Positions 14,861-23,093 of a stretch of 25,965 nucleotides of DNA are shown piece by piece. The translations under genes were made by a program, and so were the position numbers. Under the pieces are notes generated by a model. That model saw nothing but the letters and a program-made list of their open reading frames with translations, was not told the DNA's origin and searched no databases. Location of the stretch: NCBI GenBank assembly GCA_035354435.1, contig DAOQAY010000029.1, forward strand, positions 1 through 25,965, read 5' to 3'. The number at the start of each line of letters is the position of its first letter. Position 1 is the stretch's first letter. The DNA is from JAKLDO01 sp035354435. Its GTDB lineage: Bacteria > UBP6 > UBA1177.

Positions 14861-17800
14861 ATGAAAAAACTTATTTTATTCGCACTTTTATTTACATTGC
14901 TTACATATTCATCATGTGCGACATCTTCTGCAGGAAAAGAAACTGTCCAGCCTGTAAAGAAAAAGAACTTGAATCTGGTTCTTAAATACGCTACGACAGG
15001 AAATGAAGTCGAAACAGTTCAACAGGCCGCATACGGTCAAAACCCCGACCTTAAGAATATTGAAGCAGATCTTCAGAAAGGGCTTGAAAAATATCCCGGC
15101 AATGCTGCACTTCATGAGATAGCAGCTTTGATATCACTTCTGGAATCAGACTCAGATTCAGTATTTGACCATTTATTGCAAGCATCATTTGATCTTAACA
15201 GCCCCGACACACTTCTTTATTTGAGTCTGATCAATTCGATGCAGCTTACCGCGGACGAAAAGACCGTTTTTATCAAAGCTCTGGAAACTATCAGTTCTGA
15301 GCATAAAAACGAGCAGGTCATCCAGTTTGCAAGGAACATATTATCAGGATTGTATCTTATGAATGATGATCCTGAAAAAGCACGATTTGAAGCTGACAGC
15401 AACAGATATATCCGCAAATGGATGGTTATAGGCTCGTTTGACAACGATAACGGCAAAGGGTTCTATGAAGAGTTTCCTCCGGAAAAAGAATTGGATTTTG
15501 CAAAAAAATACAAGGGAAAAGTAGTAGATGTAGGCTGGCGTAGAATATATTCAAAAGAAAACCGTGGAAGTATTCCTCTGGGAAGTCTTTTCTCACCATC
15601 AAGCGATGCACTGGCATATCTGAGTACAACAATATTCGCTCCTTCTGACAAAGAAATAATGCTTAACATTTCAACAGGTGACAGTTTAAAGGTCTGGCTT
15701 AACGGAAAAAATATATTTTCTGATGAGAACATCGAATATTACGGCATTGACAATGTTATCATAAAAACGAAACTGCTTAAAGGCGAAAATGTCATAGTTC
15801 TGAAATCATGCCAGAAATCAGGCACATGGAATATTTCTGCAAGGATCACAGATGTATCTGGAAAAGTCCCGACTGACCTTGTCAGTAAATATAAGGCACT
15901 GAACAGTAATAACGGCAATGATCTTAATGCTTCTGTAATTATGCCTGTTGAACAGGAAGCACCATTGTCCATCAATTTCAGGGAAGGACTTATCAAATTC
16001 CTTATTTTAAGAGAAAAGGGGTACGAAAAATATTCCAGAAATTATATCCAGACCATATTCAACAAAAATCCGACCAACATGTTTGCAATGTTTTTTATGG
16101 CAGGTTCTCTTGAAGTATCCAAAGAAGAAGGAAAATATATAGATCTCTTGAAAACAGCAATAGAAAAATATCCTGATCTTGGAATGTTCTATATCCTCAG
16201 AGGAGATTTCTTTTCCAGAAAAGATCAGAAGGAAAATGCCGAAGAAGATCTCAAAAAGGCGCTCGAATTAAATCCCGGATCTATCGATGCGTATAAAAGT
16301 CTTTCCGGACTATATCAAAGCAAAGGCTGGCTTGAGGATTCAAGAAGGACTATTGAGACAGCACTAAAAAAGAACCCTTCCAGCTTTTCTCTGCTACTTA
16401 ACATGGCGTCGATTATGAATAAATTGGGATATAGAGAGGATAGTGAAAAATATTATAGAAAAGCACTCAAGCTTTCCCCGGGAAATTCTTTTGTTCATGA
16501 TGAACTTTATAACATTGCACAACTGAAACAGGATTACCGTTCAGCCATCTATTTTGCAGAAAAAAGCTTGCGGCTTTACCCATACATGACCAAAGGTTAT
16601 TTTCAGCTTTTTGATATCTACAAGTCACAAAAAGACTTTGCGAATGCAAGGGTACAGCTAAATAAGATAAAAAAATTCATGCCTGAAAACTCATCGGTCT
16701 ACAGCAAATCAGGAGATTTGTATTATGAATCAGGGGACAATACCGCCGCATTGAAGGAATGGGAAAAGGCTCATGAACTTGACCCTCACAACAGTTATGT
16801 TTCTGAAAGGATATCTTTTGTTAAAGTTGAAGAAAAAGACTTTGCCGAAAGTCTTGTCCCCGATGAGAACATGATAATGGATATGATAAAACGGTCCGGA
16901 TCAATAACACCTGACGACGGAGCCGAAACTCTTCTTGTCTATGACCATGCAATATGCAAGATCAACAGCGACGGAAGCAGCAAATGGTTTGTGACTGAAG
17001 TCAACAAAGCTCTCAACGATGCAGGAAGAGATTCAATGATAAGTTCTTTTCTTCCTTATGACGGAAGAAAAAAGATACTTAAAGCTTATGCAGTTTCTTC
17101 TGACATGAAAAAAACCGAAGCCAGTTCAGTATCAGCATATGAAATAAAGTTCAGACAGCTTAACAAAGGCGATTATACTGTCGTCCAGTATGTTCATTAC
17201 AAACCGGCACCTGTGTTTCTGGAAAATTATTTTGTTGAGAACTGGTATGTGCAAAGTCCGATGCGGCATGTTTTTTATTCTGAATGGAATCTTCTTTATC
17301 CCAAAGATAAGAAAATCAGTATTGATATCATCGGAAACAGAATTCGTCAGGTCGTTGATACTTCAGGAGAGTTTATCAGTCATAAATTTATTGCTGAAAA
17401 CATAGAACCTATCAATTATGAACCTAACTCACCACCAATAGAAAATTTTCTGGAAACAGTTACCGTAAGCACTTCTGACAACTGGGATTTGTATGTAAAC
17501 TGGGAAAAAGCGCTTCTGAAAGATGCCTTTGCTACCGGCAGAGAAGTCAAAGAAAAAGCTGAGAAATTAACAAAAGATGAAACAACAACGCTTGGAAAGA
17601 TCAATAAAATATTCTCTTTTGTCGCTCAGGAAATACGATATCAGCAGGAATATGAAAATACAATTGCCGGAGTAAAACCGCATACAGCTGCACAGACTCT
17701 TGAAAGAGGATACGGCGACTGTAAAGATAAAGCCGTGCTTTTCATCCAGCTTGCGAAAGAGATATCTTTAAATGTCGATTATGTGATACTCCGCACAAAA

Positions 17801-18652
17801 GATGCCGGAAGATTCCAGAAAAAAATACCTAATCAGCAGTTCAACCACGCAATCGTCTATATTCCGAAACAGGATGGCATTCAGGAAGGATTCTTTATGG
17901 ATCCTACAGTGGACCTCCTTGAAATAGGCAGTCTGCGACAGGATGATCAAGGAGCAACAGCACTGAAACTTGTTCCTGAAACCGGAAAATACGAATTCAT
18001 GGAAATACCTTATCAGTCACCTGATTTTAACTATCAGAGACATGAGAGGACTTATTCTTTCTCTGAGAACGGCAAACTTACTGTAAATGATTTCATAACA
18101 ATGAAAGGAGGAATTTCTTCATCTTTCAGACAGGTTTTAAGAACCAAAGATACTGGAAATAAAATGTTCCAGAGAATTGCGAACACACTTTTTAAAGGCG
18201 GGGTTCTTGAAAAATATGATCACTCTGATATTGAGGATATTTCAAAACCGTTCACAATAAATTATTCTGCTGATGTAACAAACCTGGTCTCGCAGACTGA
18301 TAACAAAATCATTATTTCACTGCCTGAACAGATAGTAAACTCGTCAATAATCTCCATGGAAAAAAGGCTTCTTCCTCTCTGGACAGGAGTGCCGAGCAAT
18401 TATGAGATAAATGTAAAATTCAAGATCCCGGAAGGAACAAAGATTGATTCCGCTCCAAGTTCATTTGAAATTAAGACCGGGTGTATGCTGATTTCAAGAC
18501 AGGTCGGTATCACAAGCAGCGAAGTGGAAATAAAATCAGTTTTCACAAACAGCTGCATAGAAATCTCAACTTCAGACTATGCGGAGTTCCGCAAAAACAT
18601 TCTGGAAGTTGTAAAAAAACAGAACGAATATCTGGTTTTTATAAAAAAATAG
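14861..18652 (+). CDS. TPR / DUF3857 / transglutaminase-like lipoprotein
   Basis: A 1263-residue exported protein. Residues 1-19 are a signal peptide ending TYSSC, so a lipoprotein is likely. Residues of about 185-340 form a beta-rich module with KVWLNGKNIF and a lectin/PA14-like look. TPR repeats span about 440-645. A DUF3857-like domain (about 670-880) leads into a transglutaminase-core domain with a complete triad: C954 in GYGDCKDKA, H996 in FNHAIVY and D1014 in MDPTVD. A beta-rich DUF3858-like tail ends the protein. This domain order is frequent in deltaproteobacterial and Bacteroidota envelope proteins, but its substrate is unknown; papain-like cleavage or crosslinking of peptides or peptidoglycan stems is possible. 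GAGGT precedes the ATG. It lies between the MORN and BamA-like genes in one operon. Confidence 0.88.
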   Translation: MKKLILFALLFTLLTYSSCATSSAGKETVQPVKKKNLNLVLKYATTGNEVETVQQAAYGQNPDLKNIEADLQKGLEKYPGNAALHEIAALISLLESDSDSVFDHLLQASFDLNSPDTLLYLSLINSMQLTADEKTVFIKALETISSEHKNEQVIQFARNILSGLYLMNDDPEKARFEADSNRYIRKWMVIGSFDNDNGKGFYEEFPPEKELDFAKKYKGKVVDVGWRRIYSKENRGSIPLGSLFSPSSDALAYLSTTIFAPSDKEIMLNISTGDSLKVWLNGKNIFSDENIEYYGIDNVIIKTKLLKGENVIVLKSCQKSGTWNISARITDVSGKVPTDLVSKYKALNSNNGNDLNASVIMPVEQEAPLSINFREGLIKFLILREKGYEKYSRNYIQTIFNKNPTNMFAMFFMAGSLEVSKEEGKYIDLLKTAIEKYPDLGMFYILRGDFFSRKDQKENAEEDLKKALELNPGSIDAYKSLSGLYQSKGWLEDSRRTIETALKKNPSSFSLLLNMASIMNKLGYREDSEKYYRKALKLSPGNSFVHDELYNIAQLKQDYRSAIYFAEKSLRLYPYMTKGYFQLFDIYKSQKDFANARVQLNKIKKFMPENSSVYSKSGDLYYESGDNTAALKEWEKAHELDPHNSYVSERISFVKVEEKDFAESLVPDENMIMDMIKRSGSITPDDGAETLLVYDHAICKINSDGSSKWFVTEVNKALNDAGRDSMISSFLPYDGRKKILKAYAVSSDMKKTEASSVSAYEIKFRQLNKGDYTVVQYVHYKPAPVFLENYFVENWYVQSPMRHVFYSEWNLLYPKDKKISIDIIGNRIRQVVDTSGEFISHKFIAENIEPINYEPNSPPIENFLETVTVSTSDNWDLYVNWEKALLKDAFATGREVKEKAEKLTKDETTTLGKINKIFSFVAQEIRYQQEYENTIAGVKPHTAAQTLERGYGDCKDKAVLFIQLAKEISLNVDYVILRTKDAGRFQKKIPNQQFNHAIVYIPKQDGIQEGFFMDPTVDLLEIGSLRQDDQGATALKLVPETGKYEFMEIPYQSPDFNYQRHERTYSFSENGKLTVNDFITMKGGISSSFRQVLRTKDTGNKMFQRIANTLFKGGVLEKYDHSDIEDISKPFTINYSADVTNLVSQTDNKIIISLPEQIVNSSIISMEKRLLPLWTGVPSNYEINVKFKIPEGTKIDSAPSSFEIKTGCMLISRQVGITSSEVEIKSVFTNSCIEISTSDYAEFRKNILEVVKKQNEYLVFIKK

Positions 18653-18662
18653 CGGGGTGCTG

Positions 18663-19745
18663 GTGGAAAGAAAGTTTCTATTGATCCTGATTTTCGTCTT
18701 TTTATCATCATACATTTCCGCTCAGGAAGAAAAGAAAAAAGATAACGATATCGGATGGGTTGTTTTTCCTGTAGTTTTCTATTCTTCAGACACAAGTGCA
18801 GGATTTGGAGGAAGTGCTGTTTTATACAAAGATGTTTTCAAAGACGAATACATAAATAAATCACAGTCATTTGCTATTGTTGCATTTTATACACTCAGAA
18901 ATCAGCTTTTAAATGCCAATGTCGGCAATATTTACTGGGATAACGCAAACTGGCACTGGGGCAGCAAGCTTGTATTTTCCAAGTATCCAACAGATTTTTA
19001 TGGAATCGGAAATCATACGAATTTCAAGCATGGGGAAATATTTGAGCCTTTCACTTTTGAATTTGAGAACTCTTTTGATTACAGACTCTGGCGTTCGCTT
19101 TATGGAGGAATTCTTCTGACACAGGGATATTACAAACTTATTGAGTCCAGAAATAACGGACTTGCACAGGAATATTTTCAAAATAAAAAGGACGAAGGTT
19201 TTATTTCAGGGTTTGGAATAAAATTAAATTATGACAGCAAAAATGATCCTTTTTTCCCGACAAACGGAATTGAAGGAGAAATTTCATATCAATATTTCCC
19301 ATGGTGGATCGGAAGTGAATATAATTTTTCAAGATTTCAATTCGATTTTAGAGGATATATTCCATCATTTTTTAAAAGCGTGGTGGCTCTGCAAGCTGTT
19401 TTTGATTCAGTTCAGGGAAATGCCCCTCTTTCTTTTTTACCATCACTAGGCAGCAAAGACCTTTTAAGAGGTTACGCCGGTGGAAGATTCAGGGATAATA
19501 TATTTATTGCCAGCCAGATAGAATGGAGAATTCCAATCTGGTGGAGACTTGGAGCAGTTCTTTTTTTTGGTGTCGGCAAAGTACAACACGAAATGATGGA
19601 ATTCTTTTTTAAAGATATAAAATATGCCGGCGGATTTGGAGTCCGGTTTCAATTAAGTAAAGATAAAAAAATAAATTTCCGGTTCGACATGGGTTTTACG
19701 CCTGAAGGATACAATTTTTATTTCAATGTTCTGGAAGCTTTTTAA
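18663..19745 (+). CDS. BamA/D15-like outer-membrane beta-barrel without POTRA domains
   Basis: About 360 residues: a signal peptide ending YISAQ, a short charged linker, then a beta-barrel with alternating hydrophobic strands and aromatic girdle residues. Near residues 265-285 the segment DLLRGYAGGRFRDN carries the RGY/F-type motif of the lid loop in Omp85/D15 (bacterial surface antigen) barrels. The last strand has a phenylalanine-rich end finishing in F. No POTRA domains precede the barrel, unlike BamA or TamA, so any periplasmic partner must be separate, and the two lipoproteins upstream are candidates. The start is uncertain: GTG at 18663, with GGGGTG just upstream, or GTG at 18657 only 5 bases after the previous stop. 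Such POTRA-less barrels have been linked to transport or enzymatic roles, but none can be assigned here. Confidence 0.8.
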   Translation: MERKFLLILIFVFLSSYISAQEEKKKDNDIGWVVFPVVFYSSDTSAGFGGSAVLYKDVFKDEYINKSQSFAIVAFYTLRNQLLNANVGNIYWDNANWHWGSKLVFSKYPTDFYGIGNHTNFKHGEIFEPFTFEFENSFDYRLWRSLYGGILLTQGYYKLIESRNNGLAQEYFQNKKDEGFISGFGIKLNYDSKNDPFFPTNGIEGEISYQYFPWWIGSEYNFSRFQFDFRGYIPSFFKSVVALQAVFDSVQGNAPLSFLPSLGSKDLLRGYAGGRFRDNIFIASQIEWRIPIWWRLGAVLFFGVGKVQHEMMEFFFKDIKYAGGFGVRFQLSKDKKINFRFDMGFTPEGYNFYFNVLEAF

Positions 19746-19750
19746 AGAAT

Positions 19751-19927
19751 TTACTTACTGAATGGGTCTGGTGGTGGTGGTGGTGGTGGATCAGGATCTA
19801 TCGGCGGTGATGGAGGCGGCTCCTGAAAATTCGAACCGCTTTCGACATTGTACTGAGATTGAGCCGTCATATAAACGGGAATCACAAATAAAGCAAAAAC
19901 AGCAGAAACAAAAATAATCTTTTTCAT
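19751..19927 (-). CDS. Small secreted proline-rich peptide
   Basis: A 58-residue precursor: a clear signal peptide (residues 1-22, ending YMTAQ) followed by a mature peptide of about 36 residues with PPPSPP and, near the end, seven prolines in a row. I recognise no family. The ATG at 19927 has GGAG 8 bases upstream; an in-frame ATG at 19957 overlaps a promoter -10 box and is rejected. The gene lies between feoB and the BamA-like gene, converging on the latter with 5 bases between stops. The signal peptide, ribosome site and promoter together argue that it is real despite its size. A run of seven Pro codons (all CCA) would be expected to need elongation factor P. Function is unknown. Confidence 0.65.
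   Translation of the reverse strand: MKKIIFVSAVFALFVIPVYMTAQSQYNVESGSNFQEPPPSPPIDPDPPPPPPPDPFSK
19769..19789. repeat. Trinucleotide repeat (TGG)7
   Basis: Seven perfect TGG units, read as CCA on the minus strand, encode the seven-proline run of the small secreted peptide. Because the unit is three bases, changes in copy number would alter peptide length without a frameshift. Confidence 0.9.
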
Positions 19928-19955
19928 TATCCGAACTCCAAACAATCCGGCGTTC

Positions 19956-19984
19956 ATGTTAACTCTTTTCAGAAATTAAGTCAA
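19956..19984 (-). promoter_or_regulatory. Promoter of the proline-rich peptide gene
   Basis: On the minus strand TTGACT (19979-19984) and TAACAT (19956-19961) are 17 bases apart, just after the feoB stop. The predicted start lies about 20 bases before the ATG at 19927. This suggests the small gene is transcribed independently of feoB. Confidence 0.5.
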
Positions 19985-19998
19985 CAACATTAACAAGT

Positions 19999-22041
19999 CT
20001 AAAAAAACATTTTTAAAAAGAAGAAGCCTGTCACTGCCGAAACATAAGCGATCGTTATCATGCCTATATATTGAACTGAAGGCCAGAACCATGAGTTAGT
20101 TTCAAATCTTACTGCTGCAAAGGTTGCAACACATGGAGCGGAGAGCAGAATGAAAAGAATTACTGCAACAGCTGTCGGCAGAGAGTAATCCTCCTTGAAT
20201 TTTCTCTGAAGAACTTCAGAATCATCATCATTATGGCTAACAGCATTAAGAATTGACATTTGTGACACAAAAAGCTCTTTTGCGGCAAGACTTGCAATAA
20301 AAGAACTAGCAATTTTCCAGTCAGCTCCAAAAATCTTAAAAATAGGCTCGACAAAATGACCGGTACGACCGGCAAATGAATTTTCCGCCTGCATTTGAGC
20401 AATTTTGTTATTTGGCAGCCCATTATAATCATCTGTATTGATCTTGGGATATGTATTCAAAAACCAGAGTATCATACTTGCAAAAAGAATTATCGTCCCC
20501 GCCTTTTCAAGAAAGTGTCTGCCACGCTCCCATGTCAGCTTAAGGATAGTTCGAAATGAAGGTCTGGAATATGAAGGAAGTTCAATTATCAGCGGATTCT
20601 CCTCACCTTTGAAAATGGTGAGTCTCATTATTTTGGCTGAAACAGCAGCAAACAGCACTCCTGTCGAGTATATCATCAGAAGCGCAAGTGCTTGAAATTT
20701 AAATGGAATAAACGCCGAAATTATAAGAAGATATACCGGAAGTCTGGCTCCGCAACTCATAAAAGGAATTACCATTATTGTCGCAAGCCTTTCATATTTG
20801 TTTTCAACTATTCTTGCTCCCATAATTGCAGGGACGGTACATCCAAACCCCAATACCATCGGCATAAAACTCTTTCCGCTCAGGCCTATCTTTCCCATCC
20901 ATTTATCCATAATTACCGCTACCCTTGACATATAGCCGGAATCTTCAAGAACAGATATGGCCATGAAAATAAGAAAAATATAGGGGGCAAATATGAGAAT
21001 TCCACCGACACCGCCTATGATCCCGTTTACAATAAGATCTTTCAGAAATGAATCTGAACCATCAGCCCACATTGATCCGGTAAAAATTCCAAATTTTTCG
21101 AATATTTTTGTAAGCAGCCATTCCATTGGCTTTCCCACCGTGAACACGAGCTGAAATATCAAAAATAAGGTCATCAAAAAGATCGGCAGTGAAAAACGAT
21201 CGTGCAGAAGGACTTTGTCAATCTTTGAAGAAAGATTTTCCGTTGTCACGCTACTTCTGGAGCATGTTTTTCTTATAATATTCTTTATAAGGGAATACCT
21301 TTCCTGTACCATTATCATTGAATGGATCTTGTGGCCTGAAACAGCACTGATTTCAGATATTAAACTGTCAATCTTATCCAGAGTACAGCTATCAAGAGAT
21401 TCACGCTCAGAAGCACTTCCTTCAACGAATCTTATCGCAATCCAGTCTTTTGCAAATTCTGAATGATTTTTAGAAAGTATGCCTTTAATTTTACTTATAT
21501 ATTTTCTTACTGTTTCAGAATATGGAACCGTCGTAAGATCCGGTTTGTTCTCAAACACTTCAACACATTTTTCAAAAAGCAGCTCTTTTACTCCCTTGTT
21601 TCTTGCAACTCCCTCAACAACTGGTGTTTCGACCTCACGCTCCAAAAGTATTGCCGAAACATCAAGCCCCGATCTATTAGCAGAATCGATCATATTCAGA
21701 AATATTATAACCGGCACTCTCATTTCAAGTATCTGGAGTGTAAGATACAGATTCTTTTCAAGATTTGAAGCATCTACAATATTAACAATAATATCCGGTG
21801 ATTCTTCAGCAATAAATCTTCTCGATACGATCTCCTCAGGCGAAAAAGCATTCATCGAATATATTCCCGGCAGATCAACTATATTCATTCTATAATCGGC
21901 ATAATCCACACAGCCTTCTTTTCTTTCAACTGTAACACCAGGGTAATTTCCGACATGCTGATCACTGTCAGTAAGAACATTAAAAAGAGTGCTTTTGCCG
22001 ACATTGGGATTACCGACTATTGCGATTTTAATGCTTTTCAT
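19999..22041 (-). CDS. feoB: Ferrous iron transporter FeoB
   Basis: A 680-residue inner-membrane Fe2+ importer with a cytoplasmic GTPase domain. The G motifs are clear: GNPNVGKS (10-17), the switch I stretch YPGVTVE, DLPGIYS and NMID. A helical spacer (GDI-like) region follows, then the polytopic membrane domain. The conserved GCTVPAIMGAR segment and MSCGARLPVY match the two gate regions of the family, including their cysteines. Length is normal to slightly short. The ATG overlaps the feoA stop by four bases (ATGA), so the pair is translationally coupled. No feoC is present downstream; the next gene is the proline-rich peptide with its own promoter. Confidence 0.97.
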   Translation of the reverse strand: MKSIKIAIVGNPNVGKSTLFNVLTDSDQHVGNYPGVTVERKEGCVDYADYRMNIVDLPGIYSMNAFSPEEIVSRRFIAEESPDIIVNIVDASNLEKNLYLTLQILEMRVPVIIFLNMIDSANRSGLDVSAILLEREVETPVVEGVARNKGVKELLFEKCVEVFENKPDLTTVPYSETVRKYISKIKGILSKNHSEFAKDWIAIRFVEGSASERESLDSCTLDKIDSLISEISAVSGHKIHSMIMVQERYSLIKNIIRKTCSRSSVTTENLSSKIDKVLLHDRFSLPIFLMTLFLIFQLVFTVGKPMEWLLTKIFEKFGIFTGSMWADGSDSFLKDLIVNGIIGGVGGILIFAPYIFLIFMAISVLEDSGYMSRVAVIMDKWMGKIGLSGKSFMPMVLGFGCTVPAIMGARIVENKYERLATIMVIPFMSCGARLPVYLLIISAFIPFKFQALALLMIYSTGVLFAAVSAKIMRLTIFKGEENPLIIELPSYSRPSFRTILKLTWERGRHFLEKAGTIILFASMILWFLNTYPKINTDDYNGLPNNKIAQMQAENSFAGRTGHFVEPIFKIFGADWKIASSFIASLAAKELFVSQMSILNAVSHNDDDSEVLQRKFKEDYSLPTAVAVILFILLSAPCVATFAAVRFETNSWFWPSVQYIGMITIAYVSAVTGFFFLKMFF

Positions 22042-22265
22042 AGATCAATCTTTCCTATCAATATCTTTTCAGCCATAGACCTTCCGATGGCAAATTTACT
22101 TCCATTAATCTCTATTATTACAGGACCGCCTACATTATTTTTAATTAAATTAAACTCAGTTCCTTCACATATACCCATAGAAGCAAGTCTATTAAAAAGA
22201 CGGATTCCGGCATTGATAGACTTTATCACCTGCCTTTCACCACTTTTCAAATCAGAAAGGAACAC
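22038..22265 (-). CDS. feoA: FeoA-domain protein of the ferrous iron system
   Basis: A 75-residue SH3-like protein of the FeoA family, a small cytoplasmic partner needed for full FeoB activity. The core reads LFNRLASMGICEGTEFNLIKN, matching the family's R-L-x-x-[ML]-G-[IL]-x-x-G-x-x-[IFV] pattern, followed by GGPVIIEINGSKFAIGRSMAEKI. The start is GTG at 22265, with GGAG seven bases upstream; an ATG just before it is out of frame. A strong promoter containing an inverted repeat lies directly upstream. Confidence 0.94.
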   Translation of the reverse strand: MFLSDLKSGERQVIKSINAGIRLFNRLASMGICEGTEFNLIKNNVGGPVIIEINGSKFAIGRSMAEKILIGKIDL

Positions 22266-22295
22266 CGAACATCTCCAGAATAGTTACCCTGCGAG

Positions 22296-22324
22296 AATAT
22301 AGTTAGCAATAGCTAATCTGTCAA
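22296..22324 (-). promoter_or_regulatory. feoAB promoter with operator-like inverted repeat in the spacer
   Basis: On the minus strand a perfect TTGACA (22319-22324) and TATATT (22296-22301) are 17 bases apart, the best promoter match seen here. The spacer contains the inverted repeat TTAGC-TATT-GCTAA (22303-22316). A protein bound there would block RNA polymerase. The half-site TTAGC/GCTAA recalls DtxR/IdeR-type iron boxes, but the neighbouring XRE/S24-like protein is an equal candidate. Transcription would start near 22289, about 24 bases before the feoA GTG. Confidence 0.7.
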
Positions 22325-22334
22325 GATGAAATTA

Positions 22335-22928
22335 TTAGATTTTTCGACTAAACCAGACAACCCGTCCTATACAACTAATAGAACTGTCAAGGAGGATAGA
22401 CCCGTAAACAAGGTTTTGGTTATCGTTTACAAGATGCTTTTCAGGAATCAGCACCAGCCTTTTTATAAATTTTTTATCTTCTCTTTTAAACAGATACATT
22501 CCTTCCTTTTCTGTATTATCATCCGACATATCTATCAAAACAATATCTCCTTTATCAATAGTAGGACTCATATTATTGGTTCTTGCTTCATATATAATCA
22601 ACTTATCGCTTTGAGTTTTCAATTTTTCTTCAATAAGATATTTGGGCATCGGGTAATTGTACTCTTGACTATTCTCTGCAACATAAATGGACTTTATATA
22701 GACACAGTTGTTCTTTTCTGAAAAAATTTCACCTGTACCTCCGGCAAGCCACTGAGAGTTTACATTGTATTTATTCAACAATGTAAATATAACGCTGGCA
22801 TTTGCCTGTTTTATACCTGACTCTACTCCGCATAAATAAGCAGATGATATTTTCATTTGCGAAGCCATTTCCTTCTGCTTTAATTTCAAAAGAATCCTTA
22901 CCTCTTTTACTCGTTTTCCAGTACCCAT
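22335..22928 (-). CDS. XRE-family regulator with S24/LexA-like domain lacking catalytic serine
   Basis: A 197-residue DNA-binding protein. Residues 5-60 are a Cro/CI-type helix-turn-helix (QKEMASQMKISSAYLCGVESG). The C-terminal half resembles the S24/LexA fold: ARTNNMSPTIDKGDIVLID aligns with the usual GDSMxPT segment, but N119 stands where the nucleophilic serine should be, while K156 (FIKRL) remains. Self-cleavage is therefore unlikely; the domain would serve for dimerisation. GGAG lies 6 bases before the ATG at 22928; an upstream in-frame TTG (22940) would overlap it. No phage genes are nearby, so it is unlikely to be a prophage repressor. It lies 70 bases upstream of feoA, whose promoter contains an inverted repeat, and may regulate it; that link is inferred. 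Confidence 0.85.
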   Translation of the reverse strand: MGTGKRVKEVRILLKLKQKEMASQMKISSAYLCGVESGIKQANASVIFTLLNKYNVNSQWLAGGTGEIFSEKNNCVYIKSIYVAENSQEYNYPMPKYLIEEKLKTQSDKLIIYEARTNNMSPTIDKGDIVLIDMSDDNTEKEGMYLFKREDKKFIKRLVLIPEKHLVNDNQNLVYGSILLDSSISCIGRVVWFSRKI

Positions 22929-23093
22929 TTCCTTCTCCAAAAATCAAATTGTTGAAATAAAATTAACTATGGAAAATTAAAGTGTTTTTAATGATCATTT
23001 TTAGAGCAAAATAACACCGGTCAATTAAGAAATCAAGGTATTCTTAAATTTTTTAATACGCTATCTAATATAAAAAGGTGCGATGAGTGGATT
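22929..23093. other. Intergenic region upstream of the XRE regulator
   Basis: An AT-rich 165-base gap between the lipoprotein stop and the regulator start. It holds a -35-like TTGACC on the minus strand (23019-23024) and a small palindrome AATGATCATT (22990-22999), but no convincing -10 box at the right distance and no hairpin with a T-tract. It presumably contains the regulator's promoter. Confidence 0.35.

Noticed and set aside
21479..21895. A 138-codon open frame on the plus strand inside feoB
   Set aside because: It is opposite the conserved GTPase domain of feoB, and its sequence is low-complexity Ser/Thr/Ile as expected from an antisense frame.
22335..22928. Prophage or mobile element marked by a CI-like repressor
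   Set aside because: No integrase, structural phage gene, direct repeats or tRNA target lies nearby; neighbours are feoAB and outer-membrane protein genes.
22990..22999. AATGATCATT palindrome as the XRE operator
   Set aside because: Ten bases in a very AT-rich gap, with no similarity to the inverted repeat at the feo promoter; too weak to call.
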